Notes: generated from the sequence alone by a model not told the origin. A stretch of 64,000 nt of DNA from Amorphophallus konjac (GCA_022559845.1 CM040125.1:201354102-201418101); one strand, 5' to 3'. Positions 46,407-58,354 are shown, counted from the first letter of the stretch. Made by a program: numbers and translations.

Positions 46407-48114
46407 TGTTGGAACCCTAGTTTTGATAATGACAACTATGAATCATGTTTAGATTAAAATGGTTAAATCCTTTTATTTTGTCTTCATGTCTTGCTCACTT
46501 GCTGCAAGTCATTTCATGCTTAAGCACTTGTCTCCATGCATAACATGTCCTTGCATCTCACCTCTAGAGGTCGGTGCAAGCTCTAGTCGGTGCAATCGTC
46601 ATATGGTATGGACCGTTAGATCTTATATCTTCATCTCAGTGCAAATACGTCTTGGTGCAAGCGGTGTCTTGTACTTCTCTTTATCAATTAGGTGTAAGTC
46701 TCTGTCTCACTCACAAACACTGTAGCCCTGTTTCCATCTCGGTGCATTACGTGTCTAGACATAAATTGGCTCAGTGCATTTCATTGTATTTCATTGCAGC
46801 ATACACTTTTAGGTTCGTGCATATCTTGTTTGTGCATCTTTGTGCGTCTCACCTTTCAGACTCGGTGCAAGGTCTGTCTTGCATCCGTTTTTTATTCGTA
46901 TGATTCTTCTCTTTCATCTCGGTGCAATTCTCGCAAATCCAACTCGGTGCATCAACTGTGTTACACAGTTGTTTTAAGAGTCCATGCATATCTTTGATCC
47001 TTTCTTTTGACTCGGTACAAAGTTTTCTTGTGCCGCTTGGACCCATGTCTGTGCATATGGTGTCAAGCTGTTGTGTAAGTCAATACAATGGTTGACTTGA
47101 ATATCTCTGCTCAGTGCATTCTATGTTTGAACATAACAGTGCAAACTATGCTAAGCGTTTGATTAAAGGCCGTGTGTTTTTCTGACAGAGCTTCTCTCCG
47201 AGGAGGGGCACGTGATCCAAGGAAGATCGACCTCCTAATGAGTGCCACGTGGAAGGCTACAACGCTTAGATCGCGACACGTGGCTGAGAGCCTTCTGGAA
47301 GCTAATGGGCGGGAGTTCTTCATCCACGCGCCCAGTGAGAGTATATATGAAGACAGTGATTGATGCAGAACATAGAGGAGAAGAAGAATGAGGAGTGAGC
47401 CTAATTAAAAAAGGAGAGCCTGCACGATCCAGTGAAAAAAAAGAAGAAAAGAGAGCAGCAGAGAAGAAAAGAGAAGTTGCAGAAGAAAAGGAGAGAGAGA
47501 GAGAGTTCGTGAAGAAGAAGAAGAGAAGCTTCATCAGAAGATCTGTCTTCACTGGAATCTAGATCAAATCCAGTCAGCTCCGTGCGAGCCACATCATGTT
47601 CTTATAGCTTTCAGCTTTCAGTTACTGTGTGTCCTCATCTTTTGTTTCCCTTTTCTCATTTGTCATTTACTCAAGCTATTGGTCAGCGGTTGCAGAGGAT
47701 TTGTTCCTCTGGTCGGCAAGCTGTAAGGCCCAGCGAAGCTGTGTATCAGCGGATGGCAAGCTGTGTTGCCCAGCCAATGTAGGCAAGCTGTGAAGCCCAA
47801 CGTTTTTCAAGCTGTTTGGCAGCAGAATCCACACTCAGTTTTGAGTGTGGGGTGGATGTACGTCTGGAGAACTGAACCACCTAAAAAATCCTTTTGTCCT
47901 TTATGGTTTGATTCGTTGATTGCTTTCCGCCAGATGCATACTAGGACCGTTATCCAACTGTGGTGATTGATTGAGTACGCATCTCTGATGCTTGACAGTT
48001 TGTCCATTGAATTTGTATTTCTCACTTCGTTCAAATCTTAAATTGATCAAAATTTCTAAAAAGATCCATTCACCCCCATCTGGATCTATTTCTATCAGCT
48101 CACACACCCCGTCA
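46407..48114 (+). repeat. S3 3' LTR (1708 bp)
   Basis: Near-identical to 38020-39728, with the same array, TATA, purine leader and U5 motif. It ends CCCCGTCA followed by AATGT. Confidence 0.9.
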
Positions 48115-48119
48115 AATGT

Positions 48120-48450
48120 GACCCAAATAGTACAAATAGTATATGGATGGAAAGATAATACAAAGGTCTATCCAATGGAAGAAAAATCAGCGCAATCGAA
48201 CTCCGAGATCAAAAGTTATGCCTCGACGAACAGGGCCCCATGAGCATGCGCGCAGAACAGCTAAAATCCGTAAACGGTCCACAAAATGACCGTTTATTTC
48301 CCCCTTGCGATCTACCGGAAGACTGCTAGGCCACAAGAGGCCTTAAAACACCCGAAAAAGTGAGAGAATGGAGAAAATACTACCCAAACATGAAAATGCA
48401 CACACCCAACTTACAAAAGGGCATGAAAACAAGCGTGATGGACATTGGTG
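48120..48450 (-). other. OG1 leader, LTR-proximal part
   Basis: Continues the 199-bp repeat (48115-48190), then a unique stretch. It contains one ACGGTC...GACCGT pair near 48273-48288. No gene seen. Confidence 0.4.
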
Positions 48451-48467
48451 TCCCACCGTGATCGCCA
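48451..48467 (-). other. OG1 primer binding site, non-Met tRNA
   Basis: On the minus strand TGGCGATCACGGTGGGA starts five bases from the LTR end. TGGCG at this spot is the usual Tat/Ogre-type primer site start, and the tRNA-Arg suggested for that branch is from family knowledge. The exact tRNA is not assigned here. Confidence 0.6.
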
Positions 48468-48472
48468 AAAAT

Positions 48473-50446
48473 TGTAGACTATTTATTATGTTCTATCCCG
48501 CCCCTTTAAACTAAAACATGCATAAACATGTGAATCAAAGAAAAGGGAGATGAAAGGATGAGAAGGACATACCGTGATCTCCACCAAGGTTCCAACAACA
48601 CCGAAAGGATGAAGAGATCAAGGGATGGCGCCGTGTACCTTGGAACTTGAAGAGTTGATCGCGCTTGACAATGGGGTGTGGGAGCAATGTAGATTCAAAC
48701 CTCCTCATCTTCCAGCCGGCTAGAAGAAGAGGGCCTCGCGTTCATACCATGCTCTCCTACAAAACAAAGCCAAACACAAAGATAAAAATCCATTAGATCA
48801 TGAAGTGTAGCATCAATCCCGCAGTGATAAAATAGGGGTAGAAATTGAGGGCAAACTCACCGGGGGGAGATTTTTAACCCCTGTGGAAGGGTGTAAAATA
48901 TAGGTGTGTGTGTGTGTTGTGCATGCATAGGATTTGAAATCATGAGATTTCATAGAGAGAACAAAGAGAAAATGATGATGCAAAATGTGCAAAAATGTAA
49001 GTGTAGCAGAAAGTGCAGAAAACTATGATGATTTGTGATTTTGAGAGGAGGAGAACTAATAGAATAGACCATGAAATCAAGCCCAAAAGGATGGAATGAA
49101 AAGCTAATACTTTCCTCTTCAAGATGGAGTCGAAGTTGTGAGTTGGAGATGTAGAATGGCTTCGCCCCACATCCGAAAAGAGCCCCCCATCGCCACTGCG
49201 AACTCGGCAGTTTATACAGAGTTTCCAGGAAATCCTTATTTTCCTCTCATGATTCTTGGAGATATAGTTCAAGATAAATCAAGTTCTATGGATCAAACTC
49301 GGGATAATACTAAGGACAAGAGATAGAAACAAACGAGACTCGATTTGGAGGAGTATTCTAGAAGATATGACTCTTAGAAGGTAGGCCCGTCGCATAGAAA
49401 AATAGAGTTTGACTTGTATTAGGACACCTAAATCCAGAACTTTCAACCAAGATTTCGAGAGAGATAGCCAATGAAAGTTTGATCTCTATGAATCAAACTC
49501 GAGATAATACAAAGGGCAAGAGATAGGAACAAACGGGGATCAATTTAGACGAGTATTCCAGAAGTTATGACCATTTGAAGAAGGCCACGGTAAATCGGTT
49601 TTCAGGATAGAGTCCAGCGCAGGCTGGACTCTTAAACTGGCCTAGCGGTCTATCGCAGGGCCGCAAAAGGATGGCAAACGGTCTAGGGGGTGACCGCAAG
49701 ACTCTAGGGGTGAAACGGCATGATTTTGGACAAGTTTCTAGAAAACGGTCTAATGAATGACTATTTTTGAAGGATTTTTGAAGGCCTAGCGGTCTAGCAA
49801 ATGACCGCTAGGCTCCTGGAAAAAAAATTCTGGGCAGACTTTACGCGACTTTAGAAATCGGATCATGTCTCAAAAATGGTGCAGAATTAGCAAAAGTGGT
49901 AGAAGAAGAAATTGTAGATAACGGAAAGATGAAAAACTTTTATAAAGAGAGCAAGATGATAAAAGGAGTGGAAGAGGGAGAAAATGGGGAGAGAACAGAG
50001 AGAAAGAATTCTAGGATGCAGGTGAATAGCACTGCACACCAGAAAAATGTGAATAACTTGAAATTGGTAGAGAACTGGCCAATGGCGTAGAAGAAGAAAT
50101 TGTAGAGCTTTAAAATTCAAACAACGTTGGTGAAGGGAACTTTTTGAATAGAGGAACATAAGTGGATGAAAAATGACCATTTTCAAGACTGCACAATGAA
50201 AGGGGCCGAATGCTTGAAGGAAAGTCAACCAAAATGGGTCGTAAGTCAATTTGGAAGGCCAAAAGTTGATAAGATAAGCTCCAGGGCTCTAAGAAATCAT
50301 GATCTCTAAGGCTCAAAAGCTAAGGAACAATGAAATGGGCTCGAAATCCGTCCAAGGAAGGCACCAAAATAATGTGTAATTCGGGACATCAAAAATGATG
50401 AATAAGAGAAATGACATGACTTGTGGGCTAAAAATGGGTGTCAACA
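48473..50446 (-). repeat. OG1 5' LTR (1974 bp)
   Basis: Pairs with 25359-27316. The TATA-like site is degraded (TTTATACA near 49212), and the GCGGTC array is retained at 49643-49812. Confidence 0.85.
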
Positions 50447-52148
50447 TCATCCACTAGCAATGAAGATGAGGATGAAATATCTATGCTCACTCGAAAATTC
50501 ACAAAATTCTTGAGAAAAGAAGGTAAAGGCGTCAAGAAAGGGAGGCCCCAGGCAAGGAAATCATTCAGATCAAAATATGATAATATAAAGAAATCTGATA
50601 AGATTGTATGCTATTATTGTAGGAAGCCTAGGCATGTGAAATCTGAATGCCCCAAAGAAGTGAAGAAATCATCACTCAAATGGAAAGGAAACAAGAACAA
50701 GGCTATGGTATCTACTTGGAGTGATGAAGAAGAAGATGATGATGAAACAAGCTCCACGGAAGAAGAAAAGGTAAATTTCTATCTCATGGCTAGGGGAGAT
50801 GAAGAATCAGAGGTACAATCTCCCTTTGATCATTTTTCAACTAGTGATAGGGAAAAGCTTACTCTGAGTTGATGAATAAATATGATATGTACAAAAAGGA
50901 GAATAAAGCTTTAAAAAGGAAAATCAATATTGTTGTGAATGATCATCCTTTAAGTGTAACGAATGCTGCGTTGGAATCTGAAATTCTAGATCTAAAGAAA
51001 TTAGTTGAAAATCTAGAATATGGAAGGAGCGAATTGAAAGATCTTGAAACTGAAAATGAGAGCTTAAGAGATGAGATTGATGATGCAAAATCAAAGATGC
51101 AAAAACTTCAAAGTGACATCAAAATAACAAATGAAAAATATGAAGCCATCAAGGAAGTCAACACCAAACTGCAAGAAAATGTTGAAAAGCTCCAAAAGAA
51201 ACTGAAGGATAAACAAAGTCAACTGGAGAAGTTTGTCGATGGAAAAGAGAACCTAGATGCCTCGCTAGGAACAAAAATGAACTTTAACAAAGAAGGGCAG
51301 GGATACAATCCCACCAAAAAGAAGGAGATTGGCATGAAAACTATAACCTTTGTTTCATCTTCAGATGCATCTACCTCAACCTCAAAACCTATCCAAAGTC
51401 AAGAAAAATCAAACAGTAAAGGAAAAGAAAAAATGGAAGAACCCCTAAAGAAACAACCTGGAATCCTTAAAAAGAATGCTCAAAAATTTCAGAAGGGTCG
51501 ACACTCTCCTCAGCACGACTCTGCACACACTCAGAGTAGAAAAGGTCTGAAGGATAGCACAGGTCGACACCATCCTCAGCCAAGGTCGACACCTTCCTGG
51601 TCATCACCTTGTCAGGCCGCTAGGAAGGCCCCAACAGGTCGACACTCAGGTCACAGGAGGTTGACACTCCCACCAACAGAAACCCTTATAAATGGGTAGA
51701 ACAGGAGAGAGGTCGACACCTAAGTCATAGGAGGTCGACACTACAGCCAAACAGAAACATTTATAAATGGGCTGAACAGGGGACTGGTCGGCACCCACAC
51801 TCTTATAGGTCGACACCATCATACTATTGGGGCAATCATGATTCATACACACACAGACCTGGTCACAATTATTTTCCTATGAGCTGCAAATCCTTTTATC
51901 AATCAAGAACAAGCTATTGGAACTAAAATCAACTATTTTCCAACATCCACCATAAATCAAAGGCTAAAAGCATTCTGAAACAAAGTGCCAATGTGAAAAT
52001 GAAAAACATGAACCGGAATTCTCCATCAAGCAAGGAAACCAAGTATGAGAATAAAATTTGGATTCCTAAATCTATGGTATCATGCCTTGCTGAGATGAAT
52101 GGTTTGCTGGGACCCAATCATGTATGGGTTCCAAAGATTGTTGGTTGA
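50447..52148 (+). pseudogene. gag: S2 gag, C-terminal part (knuckle, coiled coil, motif-encoded repeats)
   Basis: Continues the S2 frame after the OG1 insertion. A Ser/Asp/Glu-rich stretch leads to one knuckle, CYYCRKPRHVKSEC (about 50608-50650; the usual Gly-His is Arg-His). An acidic linker is followed by a frameshift near 50870, then a 150-residue coiled coil and GKENLDASLG. A segment at 51497-51830 built from GGTCGACAC repeats is read as GRH or RST depending on frame. It ends NHVWVPKIVG at a TGA (52146), in frame with protease. Several single-base breaks are present. In family members gag and pol form one polyprotein. Confidence 0.8.
51497..51830. repeat. GGTCGACAC motif array inside S2 gag coding sequence
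   Basis: Nine copies or near-copies in about 330 bp (for example near 51499, 51564, 51584, 51638, 51713, 51733 and 51819). It is the same motif as the LTR array. Both GGT-CGA-CAC and AGG-TCG-ACA readings occur. Confidence 0.8.
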
Positions 52149-53740
52149 TTTACCTTGCAGGAATGTCTTACAGTCATACATAACAGGTGATACCTAGATA
52201 GCGGCTGTTCAAGACATATGATGGGGGACAGGACAAAATTCTATCTCCCGGTGGAAAATGAAGCTGGATATGTCACCTTTGGAGAGAACAGTAAAGGAAA
52301 GATCATTGGTTCAGGTAAAGTAGGTAAGAACCCCTCCAACTTAATTGACAATATTTTATTGGTTGATGGGTTAGAATACAATCTATTGAGTATAAGTCAA
52401 TTGTGTGATAAAGGACATAGAGTAGTGTTCGACTCTCATGAATGTAATATTCTGGAACCAAAATCTGATAAAATCAAGTTTTCTGGTAAAAGAGTCAACA
52501 ATGTATACATGATTGACTTAGATGATCTAACTCATTTGAATCTCTATCTTGCTGCACCAAAATCTGAACTTGCATGGTTATGGCATCGTAGACTATGACA
52601 TGCTAGCTACAATGTCTTACATAAACTTATGAAACATTCAATGGTGAAAGGGCTGCCTGAGCTCGCCTTCAAACAAGACAATAAAATTTGTGATGCATGC
52701 ACCTTAGGGAAACAAACTAGAATATCATTCAAAACTAGAACTGAAAATTTATCATCCAAACCACTTGAACTAATACACATGGACTTGTTTGGGCCAACAA
52801 GAACTGCTAGCTTGAGTGGTAGAAGATATGGCTATGTGCTAGTGAATAATTTTTCTAGGTTCACATCGGTGTTCTTTCTTGCACACAAGAATGATGCTTT
52901 TAGTGAGTTTCAGGCACTCTACATGAAGATAAAGCAAGATGGTGAGTTCAAAATCTCCAACATTCAATCAGATCATGGCGGTGAATTTGACAATGCTGAA
53001 TTTTATAATTTTTGCAGGGCTGAAGGTATATATCACAGGTTTTCTTCACCAAGGACCCCTGAACAAAATGGAGTAGTTGAGAGGAGAAATCGAACACTCA
53101 CAGAGATGACTAGAACAATGGTTGCTGAATGATAACTCCCAAGGAGATTTTGGGCCGAAGCGGTAAATACAACATGTTACATCATCAACCGCTCCATGGT
53201 AAGGTCATTCACCAAAAAGATTCCTTATGAGTTGCTCAAAGGTAAAAAGCCTTCTCTCTCACACATAAAAGTGTTCGGTTCCAAATGTTTCATTCATAAC
53301 AATGATAAAAGAGAATTGGATAAGTTTGAGCCCAAGAGCGATGAAGGTATATTTCTTGGTTATTCTGATCGATCTAGGGCTTATAGAATTTTTAATATCA
53401 AGAGTCAAGTTGTGGAAGAATCACCCCATGTTACCTTTGATGAATTCAATGATGAATCTAATAATGATAGGCCTTGCAGTAAAGATGACAACGGGGAGTT
53501 CCTGAAATCAAAGGAAGAACATGATCCTCCACAAGATGAGACAAGAAAAAATGATGACTTGGGAGAAACAAGCAATTCAAGGGATCCAACTGTCGGTGAA
53601 GGTAATGACATGATGTTAGACTTCTTAAAGATCATCTCTTGGATAATATAATTGGGAACTTAAATGAACCACCTAGAACCAAGTCACATTTTAGAATAGT
53701 TGAAGAATTGGACCAAATTGCTCGTCTCACAAATTGAACC
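52149..53740 (+). pseudogene. pol: S2 pol: protease and integrase
   Basis: In frame after gag: LQECL, a TGA where Trp normally precedes, then YLDSGCSRHM with catalytic Asp at 52197 (retropepsin). Next WLWHRRL-stop-HASYN and KICDACTLGK form the HHCC pre-integrase zinc domain. The integrase core has HMDLFGPTRT, SDHGGEFDN and NGVVERRNRTL, supplying the D, D and E of the DD35E triad. TGA-TAA replaces two residues after MVAE. The chain continues WAEAVNTTCY, KVFGSKCFI and IFLGYSD. A variable acidic linker follows. The enzymes would cut the polyprotein and insert cDNA. At least four stops make this copy dead. Confidence 0.85.
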
Positions 53741-55282
53741 AAAAAATGTTGAAGAAGCTTTGAAAGATGAAAACTGGATAAATTCCATACAAGACGAATT
53801 AAACTAGTTTGAAAGAAATAATGTTTGGCACCTTGTTCCTAGACCCTCATCAAAATCTGTCATAGATACCAAATGGGTCTTTAGAAACAAACTTAGTGAA
53901 GATGGTAAGATAATAAGAAATAAAGCTAGATTGGTGGCTCAAGGCTACAACCAAGAATTTGGAGTAGATTTTGAAGAGTCTTTTGCCCCTGTAGCTCGAC
54001 TAGAAGCCATGAGGATGTTGCTTGCATTTGCATGTTCACACAAAATAAAACTATATCAAATGGATGTTAAAAGTTCATTCTTAAATGGACTAATCAAAGA
54101 AGAAGTTTATGTGGAGCAACCACCCGACTTTGAAAGTTCTGATCATGAAGATTATGTGTACAAGTTGGACAAGGCTTTCTATGGCTTGAAGCAAGCACCT
54201 AGAGCTTGATATGAAAGGTTAAGCTCTTTCCTCACCGAAAACGGATATACAAGAGGTAAAGTAGATCAAACACTTTTCACCAAAAAGTAATGTAAGAACA
54301 TCTTGATTGTTCAAATCTATGTTGATGATATCGTGTTTGGATATACAAAATCTAAAATGTGTGAGGAATTTGCTAACCTTATGACTAGTGAGTTTGAGAT
54401 GAGTTTAATGGGTGAACTTTAATTTTTTCTCGATTTACAAGTCAACCAAGGTGCAGCTGGGTAGCTGGGTACTTTATAAGCCAAGCCAAATACATTAAGG
54501 AGCTGCTAAAAAGGTTTGACATGAAAAATTGTAAGTACATTGCAACTCCTATGGGGACCAACACATCACTGGATGCGGATGAGAAAGGTAATTTTGTGGA
54601 TGCAAAAACTTATAGAGGTATGATTGGTTCATTGCTTTATTTGACTGCATCTAGACCGGACATCCAATTTAGTGTATGCCTCTGTGTTAGATTTCAAGCT
54701 AGTCCTAGAGAATCCCACTTGATTGTTGTCAAGCGTATCCTTAGATATCTTGCTAGGACTCAAGACTTGGGATTGTGGTATCCATCATTGTGTGATCTTT
54801 CACTCATTTCTTACTCAGATGCGGACTACGCTGGTGCAAAATTGGATCGCAAGAGTACTAGTGGATATTGTAAATTTCTGGGCTGGTGTTTGGTCTCTTG
54901 GGCCTCCAAGAAACAACACTCGGTTGCCCTCTCTACCGCAGAGGTAGAATATGTTGTTGCGGGGAGTTGTGGCACCCAAGTATTGTGGATTAAACACCAA
55001 CTTTAAGACTACTTCATGGATCTTGGGTGTGTCCCATTTCTGTGTAATAACACAAGTGCGATAAATCTTGCTAAAAATCCAGTCCATCACTCCAGGACAA
55101 AGCACATTGAAATTAGGCATCATTTTCTTAGAGATGAGGTCCTTAAGAAAAATTTTGAACTGCATTTTGTTGATACATTGAACCAAGTTGCTGACATTTT
55201 TACCAAACCCTTGTGTAATGACAGGTTTTCTACACTTAGAAGGGAGTTGGGTCTGTACAGACCTCAAATCAATAAGGATTGA
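53741..55282 (+). pseudogene. pol: S2 pol: reverse transcriptase and RNase H
   Basis: RT motifs in order: TKWVFRNKLSEDGKI, RLVAQGYNQEFGVDF, SFAPVARLEAMRMLLA, QMDVKSSFLNG, EVYVEQPPDF and YGLKQAPRA. A TGA stands for Trp. Then YVDDI at 54318-54332 holds the catalytic Asp pair. A stop and small deletion follow near 54420-54470. The connection and RNase H include ASRPDIQFSVC, YSDADYAG, KSTSGYC and ALSTAEVEY. The end is LYRPQINKD at 55282. The sequence fits the SIRE/Maximus branch. Scattered stops and indels inactivate it. Confidence 0.9.
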
Positions 55283-57195
55283 AGTGTTCAATATCTATAG
55301 TTGCTTGTTGATTGGTCTGAACTGCAATAAAAAGGCTGAATAGAAAATATGATGCATATGCTTTTCATATCAATACAGGTCTTTATGCATTGGCATGCAC
55401 GGTTTGATAGGTCCATGTTCATGATGCATTGCATTGGTTGTTGCATTGTTTTTGCTTGACCATGGTATATAAAATGGTGAAGTGTGCAAAGGTAGGTTAT
55501 ACTTGCCTGAAAGCATTCACCATGAGTGAGCATACACCTTCACCCAGTACCATGAGTCGATATTGCATTTAGGACATATTATCAAGGGGAGCAACTACTT
55601 TGAACCGTTATTGCATACATGTTGTCTTCATTTTGTCACTTTAATAAGTGTACAACTATTGGCATAAACTTCCAAATCAGGTTTTGATATCTTACTGATG
55701 ATCGGGTCGACCCCAGCACCACTCAGGTCGACCTCTCGGTGGTACTTAGGTCGACCTCGCAGGTCACTCATGGTTAGAAACTCCCCTCTGTTTAAGCTCA
55801 TTACACATACTCAGGGGGACTGTTCTCTAATTCATTCTCTTCACCTGATAATCATGCTTATCTAAAAATTCAATGGATCATCTCTTGTTGATGCTACTGG
55901 CTGTTCTGATCACCTTCTTTAAAAATCTGAAATTCAGTAGCTTCCAATCTGGGTACCATGATCATAAAACTGAGTGGTATTTAAAGTAAGAATCTTCTAT
56001 TATATGACCTTGTGCTTGTCCATCCTATAAAACTGGTTTAAGTTTACTGACATCATTGAGTTTTGAGACAAATGTTATGAAATCATCTCTGTCCATTTTT
56101 TTAATAGACCTTAACCAGTGATTACATGTTGTGTCCTGAATAACTCTTTCTGAAATCTGCAAATTCTAATTTCAAGGCTACCTTGGTGGAGATACTGAAA
56201 TTGAGTATTGTCTTTAGACATCATGAATAGCTAGAATTCTTAAATGCTAAATTTTTTTTCAGAGCAATGACATTGGTTCACTGAGAAACCATGTCCCTTG
56301 TCCAAGAAGACAAGTGGACTGTGTCATGAGGTGCTTTGTTAACTCTACAGCAAGTTGATGAAAACTCTAAGGCAGAGCAATGGCACAATTGCTGAGAAAT
56401 ATGTCCCCACATCAAAGAAATGAGGTCAGATATGTCATGAGGTGACAATACTATCTCTGTTCAATCTGAGGCATGACAGTCAGTCACACCACGTACCTAG
56501 GGATACTGACGTCTAAACAATGTGTATCCTCAAGATACATGGCATGACTGGGCTTAATTGCTCGTAAAAATCTTCTATGCTCAAAGAAAAGTATGAGCTT
56601 GATAGCAAAAGATAAAAGAAAAATTGTTGTAACTCTGAATTCCATACAAACTTCGCGGGTGTCTAACCTCAATACTAGGTTGTGTAACTCTCAAAGAAGT
56701 CGTTGAATCTGAATAAGTAAGGCTAAGGAAGGTTAAACAAGGTTCAGACATGCAATTCTGGTTCATTTCTATTAAAACATGCATGCAGATGTTTTTCAAA
56801 TTCTTCTCATGAACTCTGATATCATTAGATTTGGACCATGCAATTTGAATAAGGATCATGTCACAAGCCTTGTATAATGGTCGACTCTGAACACAAACAT
56901 TCTCTTTGTTATGAGATTAGTATCAGATTGTGAAGCTCAGGTTGTCTTTCTCCAAAATCCCTAATAATCATGTTGGCTTTGATCTTCCTTCTCTCCACCA
57001 TTTCTCGTCCCATCTTTTTACGAATGTCAAAGGGGGAGAAGAGGTTTCATGAGTCATTCAAGGGGAAGAGTATGGGAGAATAAAGAATAGTGAAGTCATT
57101 TTTTTTAGTTCATGCTCTATCTCTCTATGCATGTGTTTAAACTTGCTTCAATTGGATCATATTGACATACAATGACTCAGAGTGTTGGCATCATC
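55283..57195 (+). other. S2 3' noncoding region with conserved blocks
   Basis: No open frame of note and no envelope-like gene. It holds the CATGGTATAT/AGTACCATGAGTC block (55440-55580), three GGTCGACC motifs (55708-55760), the duplicated CAGAGCAATG-CTGAGAAA block (56260-56580) and an internal purine tract TCAAAGGGGGAGAA near 57028. Confidence 0.6.
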
Positions 57196-57212
57196 AAAAA
57201 GGGGGAGAATAT
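57196..57212 (+). other. S2 polypurine tract
   Basis: AAAAAGGGGGAGAATAT directly before TGTGTCCC. Confidence 0.8.
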
Positions 57213-57506
57213 TGTGTCCCTACAGTTGTGATGATGTCTAACATCATTAGTCACTTCATTAGTCATTAGCATTATGAGGTTTTGATGTTGTCTAACACCA
57301 TGAATCATTGACCTTCCAATGACCCTTTGATATTTTCAAGACAGTTCAAGCAAAAGGCTCAAATGAATAGAAAGAAATCAAGTGCACAGAAATCGAGGCA
57401 AGTGGTTGCACAGAAAATTAACCAAGTTGGTTTGGGAAGCAATGATAAATCCAATGGCAAATCAAGCAAGGCTTAAGAGCACATTAAAAATAGTTTTCAC
57501 AAGGGC

Positions 57507-57985
57507 AGTGTCGACCTCACAGGCTAAAGTGTCAACCTCACCAACTCAGCCGCCATCTGTCTAAAGAATTCCTAAGGGCCGTGTCAACACTATGTTCCTA
57601 GGAGGTCGACCATAGACCCTTCTAGAGAGCGTTGTAAACATTCCTTAACATTGTAGTGTCGACCTCATCCCATCAGTAGGTCAACACCATGATGCTTCCA
57701 GAAGCTAGAGACTAGATTTCATTCAGCCAAGTCGTCCTCAGCAGCTATTGCGCCAACCTCACTATTGCTTAACTGAAGAAGAGCGCAAGCAAGCCAACAA
57801 GAGTGTCGACCTCACCTCTTCAACAGGTCAACCTTAGAAGGCTTCCAGAGACCGTTATATGGGCAGTTTCCTAAGACAGGTCGACTTTGCATTTACAGCA
57901 AGTCTACCTCAAACATCTTCCATAGAGCATTATATTGGCAATTTTCTTAAGAAGTGTCGACACTTCCTTTACCGGAGGTCGACAC
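57507..57985. repeat. GTGTCGACCTC / AGGTCGACAC motif array in S2 3' U3
   Basis: Same copies as in the 5' LTR, several with C-to-T or G-to-A changes at the CG (GTGTCAACCT, AGGTCAACAC), as expected for methylated CG decay. Confidence 0.75.
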
Positions 57986-58354
57986 TATGCTTCTTCCAGA
58001 AGCGTTTTAAGCTATTTTTTCAAACACGTCAGATCATCCAGGGAATATAAATATAAATCGTAAATCCCCAAAATTATGGATTTCGAGGTCTAGAGCAACT
58101 CCCAAGGTCAGACATGTGAATCAACCATCATCACCATATCTGAAATGACTCCTTGGTGGCAGCTGTGACAGAGTTCAAATATGGCAAATGTCACACCACC
58201 TGTTGTTGGCAGCCAATGGGATATGATCCTAGAAAGGTACACCAAGCAGAGAAATGACCTGAGCCAATGAGGAAGCAGTCTGCATAATGTTGTCCACAAG
58301 GATCATTAAATGCTCAGATTTGGAACATAAGGAAAGTCTTATTGTATATTTCCT

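Larger units (their letters stand above)
38020..48114 (+). mobile_element. S3, complete 10.1-kb pol-less SIRE-type Copia element with second gene
   Basis: LTRs 38020-39728 and 46407-48114, primer site, gag, noncoding interior, an envelope-like or plant-transposon-like gene, purine tract and perfect AATGT duplications. The LTRs look about 97-98% identical by eye, so the insertion is fairly young. Nothing from protease to RNase H is present, so transposition would need enzymes from another element such as an S2 relative. Confidence 0.85.
25359..50446 (-). mobile_element. OG1, Tat/Ogre-type Gypsy element with gag but no visible pol, split by S3
   Basis: LTRs at 25359-27316 and 48473-50446, a perfect 5-bp target duplication, and an interior coding on the minus strand. 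In minus-strand sense the LTR begins TGTTGACACCC after AAGGAGGGGCATC, typical of the Tat branch, and the gag motifs agree. Without the S3 insert it is about 15 kb. No protease, RT, RNase H or integrase motif was found, so it looks non-autonomous or heavily deleted. Confidence 0.8.

Noticed and set aside
15241..52170. Splice-acceptor-like TTTTGCAG / CTTTGTAG / CCTTGCAG after gag in S1, S3 and S2, suggesting pol expression by splicing
   Set aside because: In S2 the stretch is in frame and encodes the LQECL that normally links gag to protease in this family, so coding conservation explains it; no matching donor was identified.
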